Shown: positions 7,001-13,619 of the stretch, piece by piece
How positions within the stretch are numbered: the stretch's first letter is position 1
Layout: every line of letters starts with the position of its first letter
Source of the DNA: Bifidobacterium breve
GTDB lineage: Bacteria; Actinomycetota; Acidimicrobiia; Acidimicrobiales; Ilumatobacteraceae
Direction of reading: 5' to 3'
Length of the DNA stretch: 13,619 nt
Assembly (NCBI GenBank): GCA_945896935.1
Contig: CAMDER010000031.1
Location: 1 to 13,619 of the forward strand
Made by a program: the position numbers and the translations under genes
The notes under the pieces: model-generated
What the model was told of the DNA's origin: nothing
Database searches by the model: none
Seen by the model: the letters and a program-made list of their open reading frames with translations, nothing else

Positions 7001-7282
7001 ATGAAGTCGCCGTTTAAGCCCATCTGGAAGCCCCATGCCTTGGCCACTCCCCATGCGGAGCAGATCGCCCTACGTATCAAAGACAAGGTAGTTGCGACCA
7101 CTCAATTAGCCGATGTCCCAGCCGGCACCGAGGGCAGAGTGCTTCTTGCCAATGGCTTTAACTGGCAGCGTTACCGCATTCTTTTCAACAATGGCATCGA
7201 ACTTGGCGATCTTGACGCCCGCCATATTGCCCCAATCGGCCGGGCTGCCAAGCGCATTGCCAAGACCGAATCACGGGCCTAA
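7001..7282 (+). CDS. Small basic protein of unknown function, possibly SH3-like
   Basis: A 93-residue cytoplasmic protein with no signal peptide or membrane segment. I do not recognise a named family. The middle has the look of a small SH3-like beta barrel: DVPAGTEGRVLL (38-49), a turn, then NGFNWQRYRILFNNG (51-65) and GIELGDLDARHIAPI (65-79). The N-terminus is rich in Pro/Lys/His and the C-terminus in Lys/Arg (RAAKRIAK), so nucleic-acid or ribosome contact is conceivable but unproven. The ATG at 7001 is supported by AGGAAG five bases upstream. It is divergent from tig with a 99-base gap, so the two may share regulation. Codon use looks like that of its neighbours, and the reading is real rather than a shadow because nothing else occupies this stretch. 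Confidence 0.8.
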   Translation: MKSPFKPIWKPHALATPHAEQIALRIKDKVVATTQLADVPAGTEGRVLLANGFNWQRYRILFNNGIELGDLDARHIAPIGRAAKRIAKTESRA

Positions 7283-7286
7283 AACT

Positions 7287-7311
7287 GTTTGGTACGTTCA
7301 CCGAACTCTTT
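7287..7311 (+). terminator. Weak hairpin after the 93-residue gene
   Basis: GTTTGGT (7287-7293) can pair with ACCGAAC (7300-7306) over seven positions, one of them G-T, around a six-base loop, followed by TCTTT. It begins five bases after the stop codon. The T tract is short, so this is at best a weak intrinsic terminator. Confidence 0.35.
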
Positions 7312-7344
7312 GCGTCGGCTGAGCACCGTCACGCAATAACTGCC

Positions 7345-7374
7345 GACAAGTCTTTTCATTGATACTTGACAAGT
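7345..7374. repeat. Repeated GACAAGT / ACTTG half-sites upstream of tetR (candidate operator)
   Basis: GACAAGT occurs at 7345-7351 and again at 7368-7374, 23 bases apart, and the second copy forms an odd-centred palindrome ACTTG-A-CAAGT (7364-7374). So three half-sites fall within 30 bases, 50-80 bases before the tetR ATG. TetR proteins usually autoregulate from palindromes in this position. A TTGACA -35-like hexamer (7366-7371) is embedded in the palindrome, but no matching -10 is spaced correctly. Binding is inference. Confidence 0.35.
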
Positions 7375-7411
7375 GACCTGGAGAAAGTGGCAGTAGACCG
7401 CCAATTTCCCC

Positions 7412-7417
7412 TAGTCT
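7412..7417 (+). promoter_or_regulatory. Candidate -10 box giving a leaderless tetR mRNA
   Basis: TAGTCT ends six bases before the ATG at 7424, the spacing expected if transcription starts on the A of the start codon. There is no Shine-Dalgarno sequence before that ATG, which agrees with leaderless translation. No clear -35 is present at the usual distance. Confidence 0.4.
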
Positions 7418-7423
7418 GTGGGC

Positions 7424-8029
7424 ATGTCACCGTCTTCGAGCGCCGCCACCACAATCTCTCTTGACGGGCGGCGCGAGCGAGGCGCTCGTAACAAAGAGGC
7501 TGTTGTGTCAGCACTACTTGAGCTCTACAGCCAAGGCGAGGTTCAACCCCCCGCTGCTCGTATCGCCGAAATGGCTGGTGTTTCTGAACGTTCGGTATTC
7601 CGCTACTTCGACGACATGGAAGACCTTGCAAGTTGCGCTATTACCGTTCAATGGGATCGTATTCGTGACCTGTACGAAACTCTCGATAGTTCGGGCAATC
7701 TCACGCAAAGAATTAACTCAATCATTGACCACCGCCTGAAGTTGTACGACAAAGTTGGCAATGTCATGCGTGTCGCTGTTGTTGCCGCGTACAAATCTCA
7801 AGTTGTTGCGCTGGCAGTGAAAGAACGTCGACTCATCATGGGTCGGCGAGCATTGCAACAATTTGAAAATGAATTGAAGACAGCACGCGATGTGGAGAAT
7901 AAGGAACGCATCCTTGATTACACACTGTCTTTAGAAAACATCATCTATCTCAAAGAAGCACTCGGGCTCTCGCATAACAAGGTTCGCGAAACTTTGACTG
8001 TGGCTATTCAGTCACTCTTCGATAGTTAA
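7424..8029 (+). CDS. TetR/AcrR-family transcriptional regulator
   Basis: A 201-residue one-component regulator. The N-terminal helix-turn-helix lies at about residues 42-63, with ARIAEMAGVSERSVFRYF being the classic TetR recognition region. The remaining all-helical part (about 70-201) would be the dimerisation and ligand domain and shows no feature that identifies a ligand. ATG at 7424 is preferred over the in-frame GTG at 7418, because a -10 box ends at 7417 and the GTG adds only two residues. The disordered Ser/Ala/Thr-rich first 12 residues are typical of actinobacterial TetRs. Its regulon cannot be read here: the upstream small gene and itself are the nearest candidates. Its stop is one base from the stop of the convergent REC-EAL gene. 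Confidence 0.93.
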   Translation: MSPSSSAATTISLDGRRERGARNKEAVVSALLELYSQGEVQPPAARIAEMAGVSERSVFRYFDDMEDLASCAITVQWDRIRDLYETLDSSGNLTQRINSIIDHRLKLYDKVGNVMRVAVVAAYKSQVVALAVKERRLIMGRRALQQFENELKTARDVENKERILDYTLSLENIIYLKEALGLSHNKVRETLTVAIQSLFDS

Positions 8030-8030
8030 T

Positions 8031-9218
8031 CTACGACAGATACTCAAACTTGCGACGCCAATCGTCAAGGGCCATATCTAATTGAACTGGGGCAACTGGC
8101 GGAGAAATGAGATATCCCTGGGCGGCGTCACAACCTAGATCACGTACCATGCGGAATTGATCAGCAGTTTCAACCCCTTCGGCAACTACTTGAAGTTGCA
8201 ATGAGTGGCCCACATCGATCCCCGATCGCACCATCGGGTCGGGTTCAGCAGCGTTGATATCGAGACGATTGACCATGGCACGGTCAATTTTTAGTTCGGT
8301 GAAAGGTGCAACGAGCAAACGTTCGTAGTTACTCGTTCCGGTGCCGAAGTCATCAACCGAAAGTTTGAATCCCGCAATTCGTAAACGAGTCAAAATTGAT
8401 AATGCCGGAGCAACATCGGTGATTGGTGCCGTTTCGGTGACTTCAAAAGTCCAGCGTTCGGCCGGCGCCGCTTCAAGCAAGATCTTTTGCGCACGTCGGG
8501 GCAACTCTTCATCATCTAAATCCAAAACCGAGATATTGATTGAGACATCCGGCATCGAGGCCAATGCTCGATAGCGCTTGCGATCACGCGATGCCATCGA
8601 CATCACGATGTCAAGCAGTTCGCCAGTTCGACCCTCTTGCTCGATCAATGCAACAAAGATTCCTGGCGAAACATCACCATGTTCGGGATGGCGCCAACGC
8701 ACGAGCGCTTCGACACCCAAAGGTTCACCAGTACGTGTGGAAACTTTGGGCTGATATGCCAATTGCAGATAGTCGGGTTGCAATAGCAAGTTGGCATCAA
8801 TGATGACTTTGGGTCCAGTTGGGTCGACGCCCATTTCAGAAACCTGCGACAGTTCGAGCATGGCTGTTTTTAAAACATCGAGCGAGAAGGGTTTCGCGAA
8901 AGTGCCAAGTACCCGCAGCTTGTGCATTTCAGCAATACGACCTGCCGTATCGAGTAAAGACTGGTCGGCACCACTCACCAAGATCACCGGCATTCCTCGG
9001 TGTGTTGCACCAAGTTTGCTCATTACTTCAATGCCATCCATTTCGCCGAGCGACAAATCGAGAACCACCAGATCAAAGCGCCCAACAATCGCGGCTTCAA
9101 TCTCGTGGGGAGTGCTGGCCGATGTTGCGTCGAATCCTGCCGACTCGGCAACCGCAACAATCAATTCGCAGATTGCTGCTTCATCATCAATAACGAGGAC
9201 CTTGGGCGTATCACTCAT
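8031..9218 (-). CDS. Response regulator with EAL cyclic-di-GMP phosphodiesterase output (REC-EAL)
   Basis: This 395-residue cytoplasmic regulator joins an N-terminal receiver (about 5-120) to an EAL domain (about 145-390). The receiver has the acidic pair D11/D12, the phosphoacceptor D54 in LVVLDLS, S82 and K109. The EAL domain keeps the residues needed for Mg binding and hydrolysis of c-di-GMP to pGpG: E170 (in EAL), N228, E259, D289/D290 in DDFGTG, K310, E347 and Q367. It is therefore probably an active phosphodiesterase; the tyrosine common after DDFGTG is threonine here. The ATG overlaps the stop of the upstream hybrid kinase (ATGA), so the two are translationally coupled and the kinase is the likely phosphodonor. 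Architecture resembles VieA-type regulators but without the DNA-binding domain. No GGDEF cyclase is in the window. Confidence 0.95.
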   Translation of the reverse strand: MSDTPKVLVIDDEAAICELIVAVAESAGFDATSASTPHEIEAAIVGRFDLVVLDLSLGEMDGIEVMSKLGATHRGMPVILVSGADQSLLDTAGRIAEMHKLRVLGTFAKPFSLDVLKTAMLELSQVSEMGVDPTGPKVIIDANLLLQPDYLQLAYQPKVSTRTGEPLGVEALVRWRHPEHGDVSPGIFVALIEQEGRTGELLDIVMSMASRDRKRYRALASMPDVSINISVLDLDDEELPRRAQKILLEAAPAERWTFEVTETAPITDVAPALSILTRLRIAGFKLSVDDFGTGTSNYERLLVAPFTELKIDRAMVNRLDINAAEPDPMVRSGIDVGHSLQLQVVAEGVETADQFRMVRDLGCDAAQGYLISPPVAPVQLDMALDDWRRKFEYLS

Positions 9219-12124
9219 GATTGATCACCACCTTCAATACTCTGTGCGCTATCACTATCTCGCTCTTCAGCAATCAAAGGCGACAGTGCGTTATACAAGT
9301 CTTCACGAGAAAAAGGCTTTGCCAAAGTTCGTTCGCCCTGTTCTTGCAATTCTTTCATACTCGCCGAGTACCCGGTCATAAAGATCACCGCAAGATCGGG
9401 CACAATGGCGACGGCAAGACGCGCTAATTGAATGCCGTCCATTTCTTCGCCAAAGTTGGCATCAGAAACTAAGACATCGGGTTCGAAAGTTTCAATCAGT
9501 TCGAGCGCCGCTTTAGGTGACGTTTCAAATCGAGCGTCGACACCCATATCGATCAACCACGATGCCACCATTTCGGCAAGAGACTGTTCATCATCGGCGA
9601 CAACAACTCGTCGGCCTGAGCGCCGCTGAACTGCCCGTTCATCGGCCTTGACCAAACCTGAGTGAATAGGCAAGCTCAAGGTCACTGTTGTGCCAACTCC
9701 GAGGCGGCTCTTTAAGTACGCAGTGCCACCACTTTGTTTCGCAAATGCATAGACCGTGGCCAACCCAAGACCGGTGCCGCTGCCCGCCCGCTTAGTTGTG
9801 AAAAACGGTTCAAAGGCGCGAGCAACAACGTCTGCTGGCATACCCTTGCCGTCGTCAGCCACTGAGAGTTCTAACGTTTGCGTTTCAGCAACTTGACGAG
9901 CAGAAATTTTCAAAGTTCCGGTCGGACCCATCGCATCACGCGAGTTGAAGGTGAGATTCAAAATGCAACTAGATAGTCGACCCGCATCAACCATCAGCTG
10001 CACTGTGGGGTCGGGTATGTCGACCTCGACTTGACGCCCTGCTCCGAGTGCTTGCCTCATCAATGGCAAGAGTCCTTTCACCAGATCGGACAAGGTAACG
10101 GCACTCTCTTCAAGAGGCTGACTTCGAGCGACTGCGAGAAGCGACTTGGTGATCTCGGCGCCTCGTTCAACGGCTGACATTGAGCGCGACACAAACTTGG
10201 ATAATTTCTCATCGTTTGCAATGGTCTCGTTCATCGCCATCAACTGCAGATTGCCAAGCGTGACGAAGAGCAGGTTATTGAAGTCGTGAGCCAACCCACC
10301 GGCCAATGCGCCGAGTGATTCCATACGTTCAGACTGCGACGATCGCATTGCCAAACTACGACGCTCGGTTGAATCGGTTGCATGCAGAAAGCCCACGCGA
10401 TCGTTCGACATTCCGTGAATGGGATAAGCCTCAATTTCAACGATACGCATCGAACTATCAAGATCATCTTCACCCAGTTCGGCACGCGCCACCTCACCGT
10501 TCAACGCTTGCTGCAAAGCATCGATGACGAGTCGCGCTCTACCTGAATCGGGAGTTAACCCAAAGATCGCCGTGACATCCAAGCCTGGAATAGCGCCCGG
10601 GAATTCATCACGCACTTCTTGGTTGGCTGCGAGCACCTTCAGAGATTCATCGAATACAACTGATTTCCCTGGCGTGGCGTCAAGTGCTGCCTCGAGCAAC
10701 AATTCGCGACGACGACGTTCGAGGAACAACCGATACTGAGCGTTTGCGCCCTGCATGAGAACCAAAAGCATTGCAAGACCAAAAATTACTTCGATGCCCA
10801 ACACGAGTAAAGTCGATCGATCTTCAACTCCAAAATTCTTCATGGGGCTTGCAGTGAATCGCAACCGCAAGTCACTAATCACCCCGTCGCTCGTCACTGA
10901 TTGAGCGGGCTGCGCATCAGGTTCGCCCTCAAGCCACACAGATTCAACAACAGAATTGGAAGATGCGGGGAGAACCTGACCGATTTCAATACGCACATCA
11001 CTCACCAGCCCACTAAAGGCCGATATCCCGGAACGTAAAAGTTCGGGGATCGAATAAGCAACAACGACATACTGTTGAGTTTCAGAAGTTGGCGAACCCG
11101 ACTTGATCCGAACAGCGAAGTAAATATTCGGTTCAGCGGTTGAACCCGATAAAGCAATGTCTTCTATCCCGAGCAATTGAACATCGCTCTTCTCATCTGC
11201 AATCAATTCTGCACTGTCAAGTTTACCAACAGAAGTGTTGAACGATCTAACACTTGGAGATTCCAGCCGACTCAATGATTGATCGACCGACAATGACCCG
11301 CTCTCATCAATGTTCACGAGTGCGGCAACTGAAATTTCTACTTGACCAAGCACCAGAGTCTGCATCTGCTCTTCAAACCGACTCGGCTCTTGGCTGATCA
11401 CTGCGTCAGATGCCTCGACCTGGAGACTCAACATCGACAGTTGCTCGGCAGTTGACTCGAGGAATCCCGTTTGTGAGGCTTCGGCGACAAACGTCAAATT
11501 GTCTTCGTCCTGGCGTTCCCATACTTGACGAGTGATTTCAACAGCAACCAAAGTCATCATCACAATGACGAGCGGAGCTAAGAGTTCAGCTGCCAAAGAC
11601 TTGTCATACCGAAACCAATTTGATCCTTGACGAGAGGCAATGATCGCGGCGATAACTGCCGCTATCGCTATCCCGATGCTTTGGCTGACGGTTGACATCG
11701 CAACATCAGAATCAATCCACGAGACCACGAGAGTCTCGAGCGATCCACCAACTACTGCGAGTACCGCCACCCCCATCAAGAATCGCCAGATGCGGGTCGC
11801 AGGCTTCACCGACCCAACACGTGAAACGGTTCGCTCGACGACCGCAAACAAAGCCAGAGTTTCAACAATCGCTAATGCCGCGGTTGCGAGTAACGATCCA
11901 GTTCGCCCGTCAACAACAGAATGATCCGATGAGGTGCCCATCAATAGATAGGCACTTCCCAGACCAATAAGACCAGATATGAGTGCACCTCGACCCCAGA
12001 AAAATCCCGCCGAAACCACAACGACCATTGAAAAACGCACATCAAGGACCGCCGTCACCGTCGACCAGGCGGCCGCGACCGAGAACGCAAAGGTGACGAG
12101 GAAGCGCACGAATGGGGTTCTCAT
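9215..12124 (-). CDS. Membrane hybrid histidine kinase (multi-TM, CHASE, PAS, HisKA, HATPase_c, REC)
   Basis: A 969-residue sensor kinase. About six or seven membrane helices fill residues 7-197, resembling MASE1 or DUF4118 sensor regions. An extracytoplasmic CHASE-like domain (about 200-436) begins with a VWERQDEDNLTFVAEA-type entry helix and is closed by a membrane helix at 438-458. A PAS-like domain follows (about 475-585). The kinase core has H613 in LAHDFNNLL, N727 in NLTFNSRDA, DDGKGM at 757-762, FEPFFTTK at 771-778 and GTGLGL at 783-788. A C-terminal receiver (about 838-950) has D844/D845, phosphoacceptor D888, T917 and K936. ATG 12124 is chosen because upstream in-frame codons run into the tRNA gene and are not protein-like; its ribosome-binding site is poor. 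The ligand is unknown. Confidence 0.95.
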   Translation of the reverse strand: MRTPFVRFLVTFAFSVAAAWSTVTAVLDVRFSMVVVVSAGFFWGRGALISGLIGLGSAYLLMGTSSDHSVVDGRTGSLLATAALAIVETLALFAVVERTVSRVGSVKPATRIWRFLMGVAVLAVVGGSLETLVVSWIDSDVAMSTVSQSIGIAIAAVIAAIIASRQGSNWFRYDKSLAAELLAPLVIVMMTLVAVEITRQVWERQDEDNLTFVAEASQTGFLESTAEQLSMLSLQVEASDAVISQEPSRFEEQMQTLVLGQVEISVAALVNIDESGSLSVDQSLSRLESPSVRSFNTSVGKLDSAELIADEKSDVQLLGIEDIALSGSTAEPNIYFAVRIKSGSPTSETQQYVVVAYSIPELLRSGISAFSGLVSDVRIEIGQVLPASSNSVVESVWLEGEPDAQPAQSVTSDGVISDLRLRFTASPMKNFGVEDRSTLLVLGIEVIFGLAMLLVLMQGANAQYRLFLERRRRELLLEAALDATPGKSVVFDESLKVLAANQEVRDEFPGAIPGLDVTAIFGLTPDSGRARLVIDALQQALNGEVARAELGEDDLDSSMRIVEIEAYPIHGMSNDRVGFLHATDSTERRSLAMRSSQSERMESLGALAGGLAHDFNNLLFVTLGNLQLMAMNETIANDEKLSKFVSRSMSAVERGAEITKSLLAVARSQPLEESAVTLSDLVKGLLPLMRQALGAGRQVEVDIPDPTVQLMVDAGRLSSCILNLTFNSRDAMGPTGTLKISARQVAETQTLELSVADDGKGMPADVVARAFEPFFTTKRAGSGTGLGLATVYAFAKQSGGTAYLKSRLGVGTTVTLSLPIHSGLVKADERAVQRRSGRRVVVADDEQSLAEMVASWLIDMGVDARFETSPKAALELIETFEPDVLVSDANFGEEMDGIQLARLAVAIVPDLAVIFMTGYSASMKELQEQGERTLAKPFSREDLYNALSPLIAEERDSDSAQSIEGGDQS
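9223..9235 (-). promoter_or_regulatory. Extended Shine-Dalgarno of the REC-EAL gene inside the kinase gene
   Basis: The minus strand reads GAAGGTGGTGATC, an extended match to the 16S 3' end complement with two differences, with its core nine bases before the REC-EAL ATG. It lies within the last codons of the kinase gene. With the ATGA overlap it should give efficient coupled or re-initiated translation, possibly making more regulator than kinase. Confidence 0.75.
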
Positions 12125-12229
12125 CGCTTGGGCGCACCGATCATGGGAGGAAGGACAACAATTTGCTCGATATCTGATCGTACGCCGAGACAAGTCTTTG
12201 ACGAGACCATTTCCGCAGGTGACACGAGG

Positions 12230-12235
12230 TACAAT
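12230..12235 (+). promoter_or_regulatory. Candidate -10 box of the tRNA-Pro gene
   Basis: TACAAT, a near-consensus -10 hexamer, ends nine bases before the mature tRNA 5' end. A start about seven bases downstream would leave a very short leader for RNase P. No good -35 is at 16-18 bases; a TTGACG at 12198-12203 is 26 bases away, too far for ordinary spacing. The 120-base gap 12125-12244 must also hold the divergent kinase promoter, which I could not identify. Confidence 0.5.
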
Positions 12236-12244
12236 TTTGCTTCT

Positions 12245-12320
12245 CGGGGAGTAGCGCAGTTGGTAGCGCACCTGCTTTGGGAGCAGGAGGCCGGGAGTTC
12301 GAGTCTCCTCTCCCCGACCA
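12245..12320 (+). tRNA. tRNA-Pro, anticodon UGG, CCA end encoded
   Basis: A complete 76-base cloverleaf. The acceptor stem CGGGGAG (12245-12251) pairs perfectly with CTCCCCG (12310-12316). The D stem is GCGC/GCGC (12254-12257, 12266-12269) with loop AGTTGGTA. The anticodon stem CCTGC/GCAGG (12271-12275, 12283-12287) encloses TTTGGGA with anticodon TGG at 12278-12280, decoding proline CCN, mainly CCA/CCG. The variable loop is AGGCC, and the T stem GGGAG/CTCCT (one G-U) has loop TTCGAGT. Discriminator A at 12317 and genomic CCA at 12318-12320 follow. I saw no partial copy of the tRNA 3' end elsewhere in the window, so there is no sign of integration at this site. Confidence 0.97.
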
Positions 12321-12389
12321 ATTCATTTCTCACAGCGTCTATGTGCCGTTCGGTGGCAGACCCGTGACGTGTATATGTCAATGTTGGGC

Positions 12390-12875
12390 ATGAGCATCTC
12401 CGACATCTCCATCAATACTCTGTCTGGTCAACCCACGTCGCTTGGCGGCCTTGGCGCCAAAGTCATGTTGGTTGTCAACGTCGCCAGCAAGTGCGGCTTG
12501 ACCCCGCAGTACACCGGCCTCGAGGCATTGCACGAAAAGTACGCTGCCCAAGGCTTCAGCGTTGTCGGTGTTCCGTGTAATCAGTTCATGGGACAAGAAC
12601 CGGGCACCGCAGATGAAATCGCGACTTTCTGTTCAGCCACCTACGGCGTGACCTTCCCACTGCTCGAAAAGATTGACGTCAATGGCGACAACCAACACGC
12701 GATCTATCAGCAACTCAATGCCGTCGCCGATGCCGAAGGCGTGAACGGTGACATTCGGTGGAACTTTGAGAAGTTCTTAGTGAGTGGTTCGGGCGAAATT
12801 CTCGGTCGCTTCAGTCCGATGATCACCCCAGAAGACCCAGCACTCGTGAGTGCGATTGAGTCACACCTGAAATAA
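12390..12875 (+). CDS. Glutathione peroxidase-family thiol peroxidase (Cys type)
   Basis: A 161-residue thioredoxin-fold peroxidase that reduces hydrogen peroxide and organic hydroperoxides. Peroxidatic C35 lies in NVASKCGLTPQY, in place of selenocysteine. Q69 (GQEPGT), W124 and N125 (RWNFEKFL) complete the catalytic tetrad. VPCNQF at 61-66 is the second GPx signature. C81 in FCSATYGVTFP sits where the resolving cysteine is found in atypical 2-Cys enzymes, so the reductant is probably thioredoxin rather than glutathione. The ATG at 12390 gives the standard family N-terminus (MSISD...); in-frame ATGs at 12375 and 12381 and a GTG at 12369 are alternatives, and no ribosome-binding site decides between them. 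It begins 69 bases after tRNA-Pro and has no signal peptide, so it acts in the cytoplasm. Confidence 0.95.
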   Translation: MSISDISINTLSGQPTSLGGLGAKVMLVVNVASKCGLTPQYTGLEALHEKYAAQGFSVVGVPCNQFMGQEPGTADEIATFCSATYGVTFPLLEKIDVNGDNQHAIYQQLNAVADAEGVNGDIRWNFEKFLVSGSGEILGRFSPMITPEDPALVSAIESHLK

Positions 12876-12877
12876 CT

Positions 12878-12900
12878 TCCCGGATGTAATTGCGGGGTTT
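12878..12900. terminator. Weak stem-loop between the convergent peroxidase and L,D-transpeptidase genes
   Basis: TCCCG (12878-12882) pairs with CGGGG (12893-12897), one G-T, around a ten-base loop, followed by TTT and then AGTTT on the plus strand. It is the only structure in the 33-base convergent gap. The stem is short, so its strength as a terminator is doubtful. Confidence 0.3.
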
Positions 12901-12908
12901 AGTTTCAC

Positions 12909-13619
12909 CTAGTCGTGAATCCAAACTTTGGCACCGTTGGGCAATAAGTTTTCTAACCAAATCAAGTCCATCACTGGGTTTGCCACGCGAATACAACCGT
13001 GCGATGCCGGGTACGCCGGAATACTGCGCGAACCGTGCACCGCGATTCCACCGACGACAAACTTCGGGCGATACAGACTTCCGAGGTTTCCCTCGTAGAC
13101 CTTTTCGTCACGCTCTTTGTAAATCTTGAAGTTGCCAACTGGAGTAATTGCCACACCAGAGACTCGACCGTTTGACAGTTGGTCTTCTTCGTCGTAGTCC
13201 TTGCCATTGCCAGTTGACACATTGAACGTGTAGACAACCTTGCCCTCGCGGACGACGAACGCTATTTGCTTGGCCTTATCTATTTCAAAGAAATCACCCG
13301 TCGTTCGACCAGCGACTGGCTTGCATTGAGTGGTATTCAAAAATGCGGCGGTCGTTGCATCCGCGACTGATGTCGCAGTGAGACCAGTCCATTTCTGAAA
13401 AGCCATAACGGCCTGTTTGGTGGACAATCCGTATTCGCCGTCGATGCCTGCGTTCCAAAAACCCAGTTCAAGCAATCGCAATTGCAGGCGCTTCACTGCA
13501 TCGGGTCCAGAACCAGTGCGAATTGGCCCAACTGGCCATGCAGCAACACCCACGCAACCAGTTGTTGTCGCTTGCACCACATTGTTACGAACAGAATAGG
13601 AGGCTATTTGTGGAGTGCC
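12909..13619 (-). CDS. L,D-transpeptidase (YkuD) with N-terminal peptidoglycan-binding domain; 5' end beyond the window
   Basis: An enzyme that forms 3-3 cross-links in peptidoglycan, or attaches molecules to it, outside the membrane. The visible 236 residues carry a PG_binding_1 repeat at about 37-80 (AVKRLQLRLLELGFWNAGIDG, then ready-made YGLSTKQAVMAFQ) and a YkuD catalytic domain at about 110-236. The active-site segment VHGSRSIPAYPASHGCIRV gives His195, His207, the nucleophile Cys209 and Arg211. The first apparent start, GTG at 13580, is doubtful: the frame is open for 13 more codons to the window edge, no signal peptide has appeared yet, and secretion is required for this activity. The true start is therefore likely outside. 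It converges on the peroxidase gene with a 33-base gap. Actinobacteria are rich in 3-3 cross-links. Confidence 0.93.
   Translation of the reverse strand, partial: GTPQIASYSVRNNVVQATTTGCVGVAAWPVGPIRTGSGPDAVKRLQLRLLELGFWNAGIDGEYGLSTKQAVMAFQKWTGLTATSVADATTAAFLNTTQCKPVAGRTTGDFFEIDKAKQIAFVVREGKVVYTFNVSTGNGKDYDEEDQLSNGRVSGVAITPVGNFKIYKERDEKVYEGNLGSLYRPKFVVGGIAVHGSRSIPAYPASHGCIRVANPVMDLIWLENLLPNGAKVWIHD

Noticed and set aside
6902..7054. Upstream ATG for trigger factor at 7054
   Set aside because: The added residues overlap the divergent gene at 7001 and do not resemble trigger factor; the family N-terminus begins at the GTG at 6901.
8791..9381. A 196-codon plus-strand frame across the kinase/REC-EAL junction
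   Set aside because: It is antisense to two overlapping genes with clear domains and catalytic motifs, and its translation has no family features.
12125..12271. A 49-residue N-terminal extension of the hybrid kinase
   Set aside because: It runs antisense into the tRNA-Pro gene and is not membrane- or domain-like; the ATG at 12124 directly precedes the first membrane helix.
12245..12320. tRNA-Pro as an integration site for a mobile element
   Set aside because: No integrase, no repeat of the tRNA 3' end and only housekeeping-type genes are nearby.
13541..13580. GTG at 13580 as the true start of the L,D-transpeptidase
   Set aside because: The frame is open to the window edge and a secreted enzyme needs a signal peptide that has not yet appeared, so the gene is annotated as partial.

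Overview
The window looks like a chromosomal stretch from an actinobacterium. The gene order tig-clpP-clpX-folC-ndk-mreB-mreC parallels the tig/clp and folC-ndk-mreB blocks of Streptomyces-type chromosomes, although valS and the small membrane-protein gene often seen between folC and ndk are absent. The moderate base composition, a single ClpP with an actinobacterial ClpP2-like active-site segment, and candidate leaderless promoters would suit an Acidimicrobiia-like aquatic lineage. That lineage is an inference, not something the sequence proves. There are no insertion sequences, phage genes or CRISPR arrays. Coding density is very high and no gene-free stretch exceeds 300 bases.

Positions 1-6901, all on the minus strand, read in transcription order: trigger factor (tig), ClpP protease, ClpX unfoldase, folylpolyglutamate synthase (folC), nucleoside diphosphate kinase (ndk), MreB and the first 171 codons of MreC. 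Gaps are 10-90 bases, so this could be one long operon with internal promoters. It joins nascent-chain folding and regulated proteolysis to folate and nucleotide metabolism and to cell-shape control. Its most unusual feature is the end of tig, where six exact-length 15-base repeats encode a histidine-rich metal-binding-like tail directly before clpP.

Positions 7001-8029, plus strand: a 93-residue protein of unknown function divergent from tig, then a TetR-family regulator whose ATG sits just after a good -10 box. The tetR stop is one base from the stop of the next, convergent gene.

Positions 8031-12124, minus strand: a two-gene signalling system. A 969-residue membrane hybrid histidine kinase (multi-TM, CHASE ectodomain, PAS, HisKA, HATPase, REC) overlaps by ATGA a REC-EAL response regulator that retains all the residues expected of an active cyclic-di-GMP phosphodiesterase.

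Positions 12245-13619: tRNA-Pro(UGG) with an encoded CCA, a thiol (cysteine-type) glutathione-peroxidase-family enzyme on the plus strand, and a convergent L,D-transpeptidase with a peptidoglycan-binding domain whose N-terminus lies beyond the window.

No wholly new multi-gene system is evident. The points most worth a second look are the repeat-built His tail on trigger factor, the CHASE hybrid kinase/REC-EAL pair, and the small unknown protein opposite tig.
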